Shown piece after piece: positions 19,806 to 29,815 of a stretch of 36,765 bases of DNA (positions are counted from its first letter, which is position 1; each line of letters starts with the position of its first letter). The position numbers were made by a program, and so were the translations under genes. Source of the stretch: Avoscillospira sp045580485 (GTDB lineage Bacteria > Bacillota > Clostridia > Oscillospirales > Oscillospiraceae); NCBI GenBank assembly GCA_045580485.1, contig JAZNNW010000136.1, forward strand, positions 1 to 36,765, in the 5' to 3' direction. The notes beneath the pieces are model-generated. The model was not told where the DNA came from, did not search any database, and worked only from the letters and a program-made list of their open reading frames with translations.

Positions 19806-22800
19806 ATGTCTACGACGATTGAATCGTTGGAACTTGAAGTTCAGTCTAAAGCTGGTTCTGCTGTTGACGGTCTTGAAAAACTCCGTGAAACACTCACCAC
19901 TTTGAAAACTGCCACTTCCGGTGGTGCTGGACTTGGTTCTGTGAAAAGACAGCTCACCTCGCTGAATACTGCTCTCGATACCATGAGCGAGAGTAACATC
20001 TCTAAATTGAGCAATCTCGCTCTCGGTCTGAAAGCATTTGACGGGGTCGGTAATATCAAGCTCTCTTCTTCTGTCGCTTCTCAGATTGGAAAGATTGGTG
20101 AAGCTACCAAAAATCTGAATGGTACAGATTTTAAGGTGTTAGGCGATCTCGCTACTTCATTAACTCCTCTATCTTCTATTGGTAAGTCTAACTTAAACAG
20201 TTTCATTTCGCAGTTAAAGAGAATGCCAGAAGCTCTTTCTGCGATGAAGGATAGTGACATTGAGTCAGTCACTATTAAAGTGCAGCAGTTATCAACCGCC
20301 CTGGCTCCACTGGCAACACAAATGACTGCAATTTCCACGGGATTTACTGCACTTCCGAAAGATATCAAGAAAACCATTGCTGGTTTGAGTACATTGACCT
20401 CTCAAACAAATCGAACTGCCGCTGGTTATGGTAGGTTGGCTGTTCGAGCTGCAACGGCTTACGGTGTCATTAGAACTGGATCCAGAATTATTGCATCCTG
20501 GATCAATTCTTCCAACGAATACGTTGAGAATTTGAATTTATTTACGGTATCTATGGGCGAGTATGCCGAACAAGCCCAGGCTTTTGCCGAAAAGGTTTCC
20601 GGTATCATGGGTATTGATCCCGGTGAATGGATGCGTAATCAGGGTATCTTTATGACCTTGGCTACGGGTTTCGGCGTGGTCAATGATCGTGCCTACACCA
20701 TGAGTCAGAACCTGACCCAGTTGGGTTATGACCTTTCTTCTTTCTTTAATATCAGTTATGAGGATGCAATGCAGAAGTTGCAGTCTGGTATCTCTGGCGA
20801 ACTCGAACCGCTTCGTCGTTTGGGTTATGACCTGTCTGCCGCAAGATTGCAGGAAGAAGCGCACGCACTCGGTATTATGAAGAAGGTAAGCGCAATGACT
20901 CAGGCTGAGAAAGCCGAATTGCGTTATTATGCCATTATGAATCAGGTCACTGCTGTGCAGGGTGATATGGCTCGTACATTGTCTGCCCCGGCTAACCAGA
21001 TGCGTGTCCTGCAAGCCGCCGTAACTCAGGCTGCTCGTGCCCTGGGTAATATTTTCATTCCCGCTCTGAATGCTGTTCTTCCTTACGCCATTGCGTTGGC
21101 GAATGTCATTCGTATGGTTGCAAATGCAATCGCAAGTCTGTTCGGCTTCGCCCTTCCCACCGTAGATTATAGCGGGATTAGTGCCGCCGCTGGCGGTGTT
21201 GCGGATGCCACGGATGCCATTGACGATAATCTGGGCGGTGCTGGTAAAAAGGCAAAGGAATTGAAAAATGCACTTCTGGGAATCGATGAATTGAACATCA
21301 TCAGTCCTCCCGAAGACCTCGGCGGAGGTGGTGGATCCGGTATCGGCAGCGGAGGTGGCGGAGGTTTCGATTTCGAGCTTCCTACTTACGATTTCATCGG
21401 TGATGCCATCAATCAGAAGGTTGAGGATCTCACAGAGAAAATCAAGGAATTACTTCCCATCGTGACTGCCATTGGAACAGCTTTTGCTGCATGGAAAATC
21501 GCAAAGAGTTTGCTCGATTTTATCGATAAACTCACAAGCCTAAAGGGGTTTGCTGAAGGTTTTGCTAAAGGTTTTGGCTCACTCGGTATTCTTACCCTTC
21601 TTTCCGATATTTCTGAATTTGCAAAGTATTTCGAAGACTTTATGGAGAATGGGGCTTCCTTCCAGAATGTCGCCGGAATGCTCAGTGAATTTGTCGGTAT
21701 GATCGGTGATTCGCTTATCCTGTTGGGATCGTATGAATGGGGTGGCGCATTAAAGGTCATCCAAGGCATCGGTGAAATCTGTATTGCAATCAAGGATATT
21801 TCCGAAAACGGTGTAGATTGGGACAATGCCACCACTGCGATCAGGGGGCTTACCAATGTTGCCATCGGTATCGGTGTGTTTACAGGAGAACTCAAGGTAG
21901 CTGCCTGGGGTGTTGCAATCCAGGGTTTTAACACCGTTATCGAGGAAATCGCCACAAACTGGGAAGCTATCAAGAAGGGCGATTGGAGCGGTGTTGACAA
22001 AGTTGCACTTGCCGTTGGTGCTATTGAAGCACTCGGAGGTTTGGTTGTCGCACTCGATGTATTTTCCAAGTTGAAAGGTATTCCCAATATCGGCAAACAT
22101 AAAGAAACCATTGAAACTGTGACAAATGCAACGGGTGATTTAAGTACCACGGTAGGTACCAAGCTCTCTCCCAATCTTACATCCCTCGCTAAGAATCTCG
22201 GATTCGGATTACTCATTGTCGTGGAAGTAACGGCGGCTGCGCTGTTAATTACGGGAGCAATCATTCTTCTCGGTAAAGCATTGGAACAGGTCGGTTTGGC
22301 TTGGAGTCCTGTAATCGAGAATGGTGGCACAGTTGCTGCTGGAATGGGCATCGGTATCGGCGTTTTAGCTGGTATTGGTGCTGTGACCGCATTACTGGGA
22401 TCCGCAGGAACTACGCTCGTCGTGAACATGACCCTGGGTATTGCAATCCTCGCTGAGATTGGTGTAGCAGCGGCTTTGTTCATTGCTGAAATCTGGTTGG
22501 TTGGTAAGGGACTCGATGAAATCGGGAAAGCATGGAAACCCGTTCTCAAGAACGGTGATACCGTTGCTTCCGGTATTACTCTCGGTACGGCTTTGTTGGT
22601 AGGTGTCGGTGTTGCGACAGCCGCTCTCGGTGCCGCAACAGTTGCTTCCGCCGGAACCCTGCCTTTGGCGATTGGTCTTGGCACAGCACTTCTCGTTGAA
22701 TTGGCCGCAGCATTCATCCTATTTACCGAGAGTCTGGTAGAAGTCGCAGATGAACTTACTTACAACTTGTCCCCCTCTCTAAAAAATCTGAACGAGAAAC

Positions 22801-24053
22801 TCCCTGGTATTTCCACTAACATGGGTAATTTCGTAGATTTTATGACAGAGTTTGCGGATCATGTCGTTGCGTACAGTAAGGTGTCTGCAATTTCCTCTCT
22901 GAGTGCTACCGTCAGCACTGTTATCAGTTGGTTTACCGAGGATCCCATCGGAAAACTGGCAAAGGATGTTGATAATATTTCTCAGCAGACCTCCGGTTTG
23001 AACGACAAACTGAGAGCTGCAAATACAGAACTCCAAACCGCAATCACGTTGCTGAAACGGTATCAGACGTTCCTCTCCGAAATTGAAGGTCTGACTAACT
23101 GTAATGTGGAGCTGTCTTCCGGTATGTTTGTCAACATGAATGAGGTTGGTCAGAAGCTCATTACTGGTTTCGTGGCTGGTATTCGTTCCCGCTCTGCTGA
23201 GTTCACTGCCGTTGCCAGGGAAATCGTAAACGGTTTTACAACCAGTCTTACGGCAGCATCCGAAGGTAGTCGTTCCAGCATGATTACCTGGGCAACCAAT
23301 TTGAAACGGTGGTTCACGGAAAATGCCTATGGTGCTGTCAACCGCAACACTTTCCAGACCTACGGTAAGGAAGTAGTCGGCGGTTTCGGTACGGGTGTTA
23401 CCAATTCTTATCCCAGTTCCAAGTCCAGCATGACAAGCTGGGCAAGCAGTGTGAAATCGTGGTTCACGGAAATTGCATCTTACAGCACCTTCTATTATAT
23501 CGCAAGAGATGTAGTAGATGGTTTTAACAACGGTATCTACTATTTCTACGATACTACGCTCCCGTATATGCGTAGGTGGGCAAGCGAAGCAAAAGCAGCT
23601 TACAAGCGTGAGTTGGATTCCAATTCCCCGTCCATGGAGTTCTGGCGTATCGCTAGAGATACTGTCCTCGGTTATAACCTGGGTATCGTTGACAACGGTG
23701 ATAGTACCCAGAAAGTCGTGACCAACTGGGCAAAATCTTTCACCGGGATTACTCCCACTATGAGTTTCGCTGTCGATACCTCTGCTCTGAAATATTACAA
23801 TTCCGATTCTTTCGCAAAATCGATTTCTGCAAACGTTACCTCCAACAGTAATGTTTCCGCAGTCGGTTTCAAGGAAGCCATGGAGGAGTTCTATAAGGAG
23901 TATGTCGAACCTACTGTCACTCAGATGGCAGAGGATATGCGTAGACAGGCAGATAAAAAGGAACAGACGGTTGTTCAGATCGGCAATCGTACCGTTTCCG
24001 ATGTTGTCACCAGACAGCAGAACGCAAACGGTTACTCTTTTGTGACTGGATAA
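19806..24053 (+). CDS. Tape measure protein (1415 aa)
   Basis: The start at 19806 (MSTTIESLELEVQSKAGSAVDGLEKL) follows AAGGGAAG; an upstream GTG at 19797 is less likely. The N-terminal 150 residues are coiled coil. TAAGYGRLAVRAATAYGVIRTG is followed by the conserved part around SMGEYAEQAQAFAEKVSGIMGIDPGEWMRNQG (about 245-280). A Gly-rich linker lies near 505-525. Long hydrophobic blocks occupy about 797-973, probably the membrane-inserting part. It sets tail length and may help DNA cross the membrane. It is the longest gene, directly after the chaperones. Confidence 0.95.
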   Translation: MSTTIESLELEVQSKAGSAVDGLEKLRETLTTLKTATSGGAGLGSVKRQLTSLNTALDTMSESNISKLSNLALGLKAFDGVGNIKLSSSVASQIGKIGEATKNLNGTDFKVLGDLATSLTPLSSIGKSNLNSFISQLKRMPEALSAMKDSDIESVTIKVQQLSTALAPLATQMTAISTGFTALPKDIKKTIAGLSTLTSQTNRTAAGYGRLAVRAATAYGVIRTGSRIIASWINSSNEYVENLNLFTVSMGEYAEQAQAFAEKVSGIMGIDPGEWMRNQGIFMTLATGFGVVNDRAYTMSQNLTQLGYDLSSFFNISYEDAMQKLQSGISGELEPLRRLGYDLSAARLQEEAHALGIMKKVSAMTQAEKAELRYYAIMNQVTAVQGDMARTLSAPANQMRVLQAAVTQAARALGNIFIPALNAVLPYAIALANVIRMVANAIASLFGFALPTVDYSGISAAAGGVADATDAIDDNLGGAGKKAKELKNALLGIDELNIISPPEDLGGGGGSGIGSGGGGGFDFELPTYDFIGDAINQKVEDLTEKIKELLPIVTAIGTAFAAWKIAKSLLDFIDKLTSLKGFAEGFAKGFGSLGILTLLSDISEFAKYFEDFMENGASFQNVAGMLSEFVGMIGDSLILLGSYEWGGALKVIQGIGEICIAIKDISENGVDWDNATTAIRGLTNVAIGIGVFTGELKVAAWGVAIQGFNTVIEEIATNWEAIKKGDWSGVDKVALAVGAIEALGGLVVALDVFSKLKGIPNIGKHKETIETVTNATGDLSTTVGTKLSPNLTSLAKNLGFGLLIVVEVTAAALLITGAIILLGKALEQVGLAWSPVIENGGTVAAGMGIGIGVLAGIGAVTALLGSAGTTLVVNMTLGIAILAEIGVAAALFIAEIWLVGKGLDEIGKAWKPVLKNGDTVASGITLGTALLVGVGVATAALGAATVASAGTLPLAIGLGTALLVELAAAFILFTESLVEVADELTYNLSPSLKNLNEKLPGISTNMGNFVDFMTEFADHVVAYSKVSAISSLSATVSTVISWFTEDPIGKLAKDVDNISQQTSGLNDKLRAANTELQTAITLLKRYQTFLSEIEGLTNCNVELSSGMFVNMNEVGQKLITGFVAGIRSRSAEFTAVAREIVNGFTTSLTAASEGSRSSMITWATNLKRWFTENAYGAVNRNTFQTYGKEVVGGFGTGVTNSYPSSKSSMTSWASSVKSWFTEIASYSTFYYIARDVVDGFNNGIYYFYDTTLPYMRRWASEAKAAYKRELDSNSPSMEFWRIARDTVLGYNLGIVDNGDSTQKVVTNWAKSFTGITPTMSFAVDTSALKYYNSDSFAKSISANVTSNSNVSAVGFKEAMEEFYKEYVEPTVTQMAEDMRRQADKKEQTVVQIGNRTVSDVVTRQQNANGYSFVTG

Positions 24054-24066
24054 GGAGGGGTCAAGA

Positions 24067-24438
24067 ATGTCTTATTTGATTATCAATGGATATGAATTGC
24101 CCCCTCCCAAGCGGGGCGTTCGTCCTATCGTAACCACTGTTGTGGATGCTGGCAGAAATGCCAATGGCGCAGTCGTGGGTCAGAAGGTCGGTCGAGATCA
24201 GTATAAACTGGACGGTCTGGAATGGCCTTGGCTCCCTGCGGCGGAGTGGAGTCGCATTCTTACAATTCTGGATAATTTCTTTGTGTACGTTACATTCCCG
24301 AATCCTGTTACGAATGCCAGGGTAACAGTCAAAATGTACCCCGGTGATCGTAGTGCAGAACCCTATTGGGTGGATGGTGACGGGAACCCCACGTTTTACA
24401 GAAATTGCAAATTTAATCTTATCGATACTGGCGAGTAA
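24067..24438 (+). CDS. Distal tail protein, short type (123 aa)
   Basis: Sits between the tape measure and the large tail protein, the place of the distal tail protein. It begins MSYLIINGYELPPPKRGVRPIV and contains a W-rich section (GLEWPWLPAAEWSRILTIL) and a final RNCKFNLIDTGE. It is half the length of a full distal tail protein and similar to short tail-tip proteins of clostridial phages. AAGGAGG precedes the start. Assigned from order. Confidence 0.65.
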   Translation: MSYLIINGYELPPPKRGVRPIVTTVVDAGRNANGAVVGQKVGRDQYKLDGLEWPWLPAAEWSRILTILDNFFVYVTFPNPVTNARVTVKMYPGDRSAEPYWVDGDGNPTFYRNCKFNLIDTGE

Positions 24439-24450
24439 AGGAGGGGTTTC

Positions 24451-26679
24451 ATGCAGAAAGTATCAAAAGCATATCGGGACAGCATGAAATCCTCTCTCCG
24501 GGAGAGAGCATACATTATGCTCTCTTTCGGCTTGGTCAATCAGGAAGCCCAGGCAAACGCAAAGATTGATAAAGGTGATTTCGCATATTTCTCTAATTTT
24601 GAGAATGTTTTCTCCGAAAAATCCGACGATACGGTTTACGCAACCCTTGAGGAAAACTTCACCAGGGTTGACGGATCCATGTTTTTTCTTCCTCGCCGTA
24701 ATACCTCCAATGCGTATTACGACACGGGTATTATCAGCAGCAAATTGATTTCCGAAGCTGTACATGAGTTGAAAATTAGTCTGAATATCCCGCCTACGGA
24801 TTTCAAAGGCATTACGATCAATTTTGGTGAGAACTACCCGGTCGATTTCGATATGGTAAGTGATAGCGGTCAGGTGATCGAGTTCAGAGGGAATACGGAA
24901 GCATTGTTCTCAAGCGAAGAAGTTCTGGATAATACGAGCAGCGTAAAGCTGGTATTTTACAGAATGAAGAATCCTCAGAGCAGACTCCGTGTGTATTCCA
25001 TTCGGTTTGGTTATGGTCTGGTTTACTATAACGATTCCGTAATGAACTCCTCTCTGGAAAGCTATGTTTCCCCGATTGGTGCCGATGTCCCTCAGATTGA
25101 TTTCACGGTGCAGCTCAAAAATTACGATCACTATTTCAACGTCGATAACCCAAAATCTGCAATAAATTTCCTTGAAACAGGTCAGGAGATGGAAATCCGG
25201 TATGGCTATGCTACTCCCGGTTCTGATTCCATCGAGTGGATTATGGGTAATCGCTTGCAGTGTTCCGAGTGGGAATCTGATGACTACACCGCCACGATTC
25301 GTTGCCAGGATATTTTCCGTAACATGAACTCCGAATACTTCCGGGGTTTATACCGTAGCGAGGGTATCAGTTATTACGACCTAGCAGAGCTGGTTCTCCA
25401 GGATGCTGGTGAAACCGATTATTACATTGACCCTCGTTTGAAAGACCTGTACACCAAAAACCCCATGCCCCGTGTTGGTCATAAACAGGCATTGCAGATC
25501 ATCGCCAATGCGTGTAGATGTACTTTGTCACAGACAAGGCAGGGAACGTGTCAGATCAAATCCAATTTCTCTCCTGAGGTACATATCGAGTCCAACGGCG
25601 AAACTGTGTATTCCAAAGTGGAAAATGTTTTAGTGAGCACTGATAAAGCGGAATACGCTTCTCTGTCCCCTAATTATACCACTGTGGATGGCAAGATGTA
25701 TTTTTTGCCCAGAGATATGACCCTTAGTAATAAAGAAACTGGTTTTGTATCTGCGGAGATTTCCGATGCAAACGGTCTTTTCAATAGCAATCCTATTCTT
25801 ACTGTCACTCAGGAAGCTGCTTGTATGTACTACGGCGTGTATATGGTTTTCGGCAATGCTGTCCCGGCTGGTATCACAATCCGTACCTACAACAGCGGTA
25901 CTCAGGTCGAGGAATACATGGTTGAAAGTGAGTATGAAATCACTCGTGAATTGACCGTGTTCCATTATTTCAATGACTTCGATGTCATGGAGATCGAGTT
26001 CACAAAGACGGCGGAACCGTACAGCCGCATTGTTCTCAATTACTTCTCCTTTGGTGATATCACGAATTTCACCATGGAGCGTAAAGATATGACTTCTTCT
26101 CCTAAGGCAATCAAGCAGGAGCTGATTAAAGAAGTAATCGTCCCCTGTTACAGCTATCAGTACGGTACTGTGGAGGAAAACCTTATCAGTGAGGAAGTAA
26201 CCATTGTTGCTGGAACCACAGAAACGTTCTACATTGGCGAACCTTCTCACGGATTCAGAGTTGCTCTGGAAGACCTTACTTCTGGCGTATCTATCGAATC
26301 CAGCGGTTCCTACTACGTTACCGTCAAATATAGCGTGTCTGGTACACATCGTGTTCAGATTTACGGCTATCGTTACAAGATCGTAGAGCGTTATGTCATC
26401 AAGTCTTTGAACAGTCGAGGAAAATCCATCAAATGGGAAAATCCTCTGATTAGTGATATGACGATGGCGGACGAGCTTGCCGATTGGCTGAGTGAATACT
26501 ATCAGTCCGGTATCGAATACGAGTATTCCACCCGTGGTAATCCTGAGATTGATGTCAATGACATTGTGTATCAGGAGAACGAGTTCCGCAGCGGTATGAA
26601 GGTAAATATTTATCGTCATACAATCAATTTTGCTCAGAGTTTCAGTGGTAAAGTCACTGCTCGTAGACAAGGAGGTTGA
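24451..26679 (+). CDS. Large tail-tip/baseplate protein with duplicated domain (742 aa)
   Basis: Positioned as the tail-associated protein. Residues about 200-350 (VSPIGADVPQIDFTVQLKNYDHYFNVDNP, MEIRYGYA) match the hub domain of prophage tail-tip proteins. Two similar segments flank it: about 48-82 (ENVFSEKSDDTVYATLEENFTRVDG) and about 385-418 (ENVLVSTDKAEYASLSPNYTTVDG), each ending in FFLPR or YFLPR and followed by a beta-sandwich-like region. These may be binding domains of the tail tip. AAGGAGG precedes the start. Confidence 0.75.
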   Translation: MQKVSKAYRDSMKSSLRERAYIMLSFGLVNQEAQANAKIDKGDFAYFSNFENVFSEKSDDTVYATLEENFTRVDGSMFFLPRRNTSNAYYDTGIISSKLISEAVHELKISLNIPPTDFKGITINFGENYPVDFDMVSDSGQVIEFRGNTEALFSSEEVLDNTSSVKLVFYRMKNPQSRLRVYSIRFGYGLVYYNDSVMNSSLESYVSPIGADVPQIDFTVQLKNYDHYFNVDNPKSAINFLETGQEMEIRYGYATPGSDSIEWIMGNRLQCSEWESDDYTATIRCQDIFRNMNSEYFRGLYRSEGISYYDLAELVLQDAGETDYYIDPRLKDLYTKNPMPRVGHKQALQIIANACRCTLSQTRQGTCQIKSNFSPEVHIESNGETVYSKVENVLVSTDKAEYASLSPNYTTVDGKMYFLPRDMTLSNKETGFVSAEISDANGLFNSNPILTVTQEAACMYYGVYMVFGNAVPAGITIRTYNSGTQVEEYMVESEYEITRELTVFHYFNDFDVMEIEFTKTAEPYSRIVLNYFSFGDITNFTMERKDMTSSPKAIKQELIKEVIVPCYSYQYGTVEENLISEEVTIVAGTTETFYIGEPSHGFRVALEDLTSGVSIESSGSYYVTVKYSVSGTHRVQIYGYRYKIVERYVIKSLNSRGKSIKWENPLISDMTMADELADWLSEYYQSGIEYEYSTRGNPEIDVNDIVYQENEFRSGMKVNIYRHTINFAQSFSGKVTARRQGG

Positions 26680-26681
26680 GT

Positions 26682-27113
26682 ATGGCTTGGGAAAATCCTA
26701 AGACAGACTGGCATAGTTCCTTCGACAGCGATGGGAATTATACTGGCGACCATTTCAACGCAAGCGATTTCAATCGCATCAAAAACAACCTGGATTATCT
26801 CCGGGAGCTGGCATCGAAAATGTTTGACGAATTTTCGATTGTTTCTCTTGGAGCAGATCGTACTCCCGTGGATTACTTCTACGCTGATGAAATCAATCAG
26901 CTAGAGGAGAATCTCGTTACCGTTAATGCAAAGTCTTTGAAGTGTTCATACGGAGTTGCCCCTATTTACAGCGACAACGGGCGAATCATGGATTTCGCTG
27001 AGTTGAATCGGCTGGAAGGTGCAATTCTCGATCTCTATGACCGACTCACTAACGAGCATGATGGTAGACGAATGCTTACATGGAATTTTGGAATGAAGGG
27101 AGGAGATTTGTAA
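26682..27113 (+). CDS. Baseplate/tail protein (143 aa)
   Basis: The start at 26682 (MAWENPKTDWHSSFD) is 6 nt after GGAGG; a TTG upstream overlaps that site. It has NASDFNRIKNNLDYLRELASKMF and FAELNRLEGAILDLYDRL, two similar helical sections that suggest an internal repeat. The next protein also starts MAWE and has FGAKEANRMNEALNTI, so the two are probably distant paralogues. Probably a tail-tip structural piece; function not proven. Confidence 0.65.
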   Translation: MAWENPKTDWHSSFDSDGNYTGDHFNASDFNRIKNNLDYLRELASKMFDEFSIVSLGADRTPVDYFYADEINQLEENLVTVNAKSLKCSYGVAPIYSDNGRIMDFAELNRLEGAILDLYDRLTNEHDGRRMLTWNFGMKGGDL

Positions 27114-27809
27114 ATGGCATGGGAATTGTTACCTGTGAATTACACCGATGCGGTGTGGGCTGGTCTTAAAAAGTACCAGCAGATCAACAATGCCGACGGC
27201 ACGATTTCTTTGCAGGATGTCACCGTTTACAGTCACAAGGAAAACTCTTTCTTCGGTGCAAAAGAAGCAAATCGTATGAATGAAGCGTTGAACACCATCA
27301 TGTCGATGCTGGAAAATGGCACCGATTTGTACACTGCTTTCCAGAACTATTTTGCATTGCAGAAGGGTTTGTTTGAAGACACGGCAGATCAGACTCAGCA
27401 GGATTTCACCGAATACGTCGAAAGCCTGAAAGTACAGGGCGATGAAGCTATCGCAACCATCAAAACTGATTACCGTTCCGAGATCGAGGAATTTGAGGAA
27501 AATCAGGAAGCCCTATTCAACACTTGGTTCAATTTCATCAAGGGTCAGCTCAGTGAAGATGCAGCCGGAAATTTGCAGAATCAGGTCAACGACCTTGATA
27601 CGAAAACCGACGGCTTCAATACCCACGAAACTGTCTTTGCCCCCGATGGTAAGAGCATCGAGGAAACCGAAGGAACCAAGAGAATCGTCACGGAATTTGT
27701 TTCCGAGAAAGTAATTATGCAGTATCTCTATCAGGATGGTGTCCTGATGCAGACCAAGACCATCACCTTTAGCGATGATGGATTAAACATTAAGGAGGAT
27801 GTTAAATAA
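27114..27809 (+). CDS. Tail/baseplate protein with coiled coil (231 aa)
   Basis: The N-terminal 60 residues resemble the previous protein. The middle (about 95-165) is a long helix region with many Glu/Gln (FEDTADQTQQDFTEYVESLKVQGDEAIATIKTDYRSEIEEFEENQEALFNTWF), typical of fibre-forming or upper-baseplate proteins. The C-terminus is beta-like (VIMQYLYQDGVLMQTKTITFSDDGL). It is directly coupled (TAATG) to the DGR-targeted fibre gene, so it may anchor that fibre. Confidence 0.7.
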   Translation: MAWELLPVNYTDAVWAGLKKYQQINNADGTISLQDVTVYSHKENSFFGAKEANRMNEALNTIMSMLENGTDLYTAFQNYFALQKGLFEDTADQTQQDFTEYVESLKVQGDEAIATIKTDYRSEIEEFEENQEALFNTWFNFIKGQLSEDAAGNLQNQVNDLDTKTDGFNTHETVFAPDGKSIEETEGTKRIVTEFVSEKVIMQYLYQDGVLMQTKTITFSDDGLNIKEDVK

Positions 27810-29746
27810 TGTCATGGGCAGAAGCAAAATGGATCGTTGACAGTCTTTTGCAGAAGACGGGTCAGGCTCCCAATAATATGAGAGCTTTCGCAGCTTTCGC
27901 AGTTTCCAAGAACAGCATCGGTCTGAAATTCCTGGAACCCGCCGACAGTTATTCTGACGGCAATCTGATTTGTTCCGTTGGCGGTGTTATGATCCGCATG
28001 GCGGAAGACACCTATCCCGCAAGTACCACAGACGGCACCTTGGTCATCGACAACAAAGAGCTGGGCAAGCATGAAAACGAAACTCTCGTTGTGGATGGTC
28101 TGATTGAAGGTAAGCAGTATTTCTTCTCTGCTTTCCCCTATTCTTCCCAGGGCGTTTACAATCTGTCCAGTAATGATATGAACCGTGCATCCGGTACTCC
28201 CGCCGACGGCGAGGTCGCCAATGTCACGATCAATATCGACGATGCCAGCGCATTCAACAGCGTTACCGTAACGTGCGTGGATGAAACGGATCCCAACGCA
28301 ACTCAGACCGCAACGTTGACTCCCACGGTGAGAACCGCTTCTTTCACCGTTCCTATCGGTGATAAGTATCATATCGAGTACGGTGCGGAGGACGGCTATT
28401 CCAAGCCTGACAACACTGCATCCAAGGTTTCCGTGGCTGGTGCAACCACCAATTACGAAGCAACCTACTACTATTTCACCGCCACTATCGATGTCACCTT
28501 CCCCGCAGGAGCTACTCTGACCTGTTCCTGTGACGGCACCGTGTATACCGCACCTACCACCTCCGGCAGCTATCAGTTCAAGGTGCATAAGATCGGCACC
28601 TGGACGATCAAGGCTGTTGACGGTGACGAGAGTGAGTCTACCACCGTTACCATCACTTCTGATGGTCAGAGCGAGAGTGTCGAGCTGTCCTTCGTGAAAA
28701 TTTATGGTATCAGCCGGGACATCACTTCTACTTCCCCCGCCTGGGCAAGAACCGAAATGGCAGTTGGTATGACCGCAACCGCTTCCGTCGGCACCTCTGC
28801 TGGCGAAAGTGATTTCGATAACTGTATGCCCTGGGCGGGTATCGTGAGAGAAACCCTCAATACGGGCGACGTTATGGTCAAGATTCCGAAGTTCTGGTTC
28901 AAGCGTTACCGTGATGGTAATGTCGAACACATTAAGATCGCAGATAAGAAAGCCGACGGCTTCACTCTGCATCCCCTGTTCAATCATGCTGGCGTGGAAA
29001 GTGAATGCGCCTATGTCGGTGCATACAAAACTTCCAGCAACAATAAGTCCGTTTCCGGCGCAAGTCCCACCGTTGAGCAGACGAGAGCTACCATGCGTAC
29101 CAATGCCAAGGGCAAGGGTTCTGGCTGGAGTTTGATCGACATCGCTGCTGTTTCCGCCATCCAGATGCTGATTCTGGTAGAGTTCGCAACCAACAACGTT
29201 CAGACCGCTATCGGCAGAGGTTATTGCGATAAGACCTCCAGCGGTGCAAGAATCAACACTGGTTCTTGTAACTCCGTGGCAAACCTCACTGGCAGACCTT
29301 CCGGTACTGACGGTCTGGTGGATGTGGTATGGCGTGGCATCGAAGGTTTCTGGGGCAACATCTGGGAATGGACTGACGGCGTAAACTTCAACGATGGTAA
29401 GTATTACGTCTGTAACGATCAGTCCAAGTATGCTGACGATACCGCTACTGGTTACACGCAGTTGTCCTTCACCGGAGCAACGAATTGGAGTTCTTCCTAT
29501 ATTACCCAGGAGGGTATGGACACTGGAAATAATCCTCATGTTATGCTTCCTTCTGCGGCTGGCAGCGGTAGCGAGTCCACCTATATGTGCGACGGTGTCT
29601 GGTCTTCCACTGGATGGCGTGTGTTCCTACGTGGTGGTTATTGGGCTGATGGCTCTCTTGCTGGGTTGTTTGCGTCCAGTCTGGACGGTGCTTCGTCCCT
29701 TTCCGGCGCCTACACGGGTTCCCGCCTGCTTTATATCCCCTCCTAA
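27809..29746 (+). CDS. Tail fibre with DGR-variable C-type-lectin-like tip (645 aa)
   Basis: Receptor-binding protein targeted by the DGR. Residues about 1-130 are an FN3-like part and about 135-290 are two Ig/PEGA-like beta domains. From about 295 to 645 there is a formylglycine-generating-enzyme/C-type-lectin-like fold: CMPWAGIVRE, VVWRGIEGFWGNIWEWTDGV (about 505-525), ending WRVFLRGGYW...TGSRLL. The VR (29614-29730) encodes residues about 602-641. Residues 603, 607, 611, 613, 614, 617, 618, 622, 624, 626, 627, 631, 633 and 635 differ from the template. The variable residues sit in the family's usual display position. It starts in a TAATG overlap. Confidence 0.92.
   Translation: MSWAEAKWIVDSLLQKTGQAPNNMRAFAAFAVSKNSIGLKFLEPADSYSDGNLICSVGGVMIRMAEDTYPASTTDGTLVIDNKELGKHENETLVVDGLIEGKQYFFSAFPYSSQGVYNLSSNDMNRASGTPADGEVANVTINIDDASAFNSVTVTCVDETDPNATQTATLTPTVRTASFTVPIGDKYHIEYGAEDGYSKPDNTASKVSVAGATTNYEATYYYFTATIDVTFPAGATLTCSCDGTVYTAPTTSGSYQFKVHKIGTWTIKAVDGDESESTTVTITSDGQSESVELSFVKIYGISRDITSTSPAWARTEMAVGMTATASVGTSAGESDFDNCMPWAGIVRETLNTGDVMVKIPKFWFKRYRDGNVEHIKIADKKADGFTLHPLFNHAGVESECAYVGAYKTSSNNKSVSGASPTVEQTRATMRTNAKGKGSGWSLIDIAAVSAIQMLILVEFATNNVQTAIGRGYCDKTSSGARINTGSCNSVANLTGRPSGTDGLVDVVWRGIEGFWGNIWEWTDGVNFNDGKYYVCNDQSKYADDTATGYTQLSFTGATNWSSSYITQEGMDTGNNPHVMLPSAAGSGSESTYMCDGVWSSTGWRVFLRGGYWADGSLAGLFASSLDGASSLSGAYTGSRLLYIPS
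29614..29730 (+). repeat. DGR variable repeat (VR)
   Basis: Aligns without gaps to the template repeat at offset +202. 20 positions differ, and all are adenines in the template (20 of its 28 adenines). No G, C or T of the template is changed. The 3' end (GGGTTCCCGCCT) is unchanged, like an IMH-type boundary. It ends five codons before the fibre stop. Confidence 0.95.
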
Positions 29747-29751
29747 GGGGG

Positions 29752-29774
29752 TGTGGGGGATTATCTCCCCCACA
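29752..29774 (+). promoter_or_regulatory. GC-rich hairpin just after the VR
   Basis: TGTGGGGG (29752-29759) pairs with CCCCCACA (29767-29774), and an inner A-T pair leaves a 5-nt loop. It starts 22 nt after the VR and 5 nt after the fibre stop. A hairpin or cruciform in this place aids retrohoming in the Bordetella phage DGR. No T-tract follows, so it is a poor terminator. Confidence 0.7.
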
Positions 29775-29815
29775 AGTGGTTAAATCGTCTTCTTGAAGTT
29801 CCAAGGCGAACAGTT

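Noticed and set aside
21413..22717. Long minus-strand open frame opposite the tape measure
   Set aside because: Low-complexity Ala/Pro/Ser translation, as expected opposite a hydrophobic repeat-rich gene.
27812..29539. Long minus-strand open frame opposite the fibre gene
   Set aside because: The plus-strand fibre carries the VR and lectin-like motifs; the minus frame is a codon-bias shadow.
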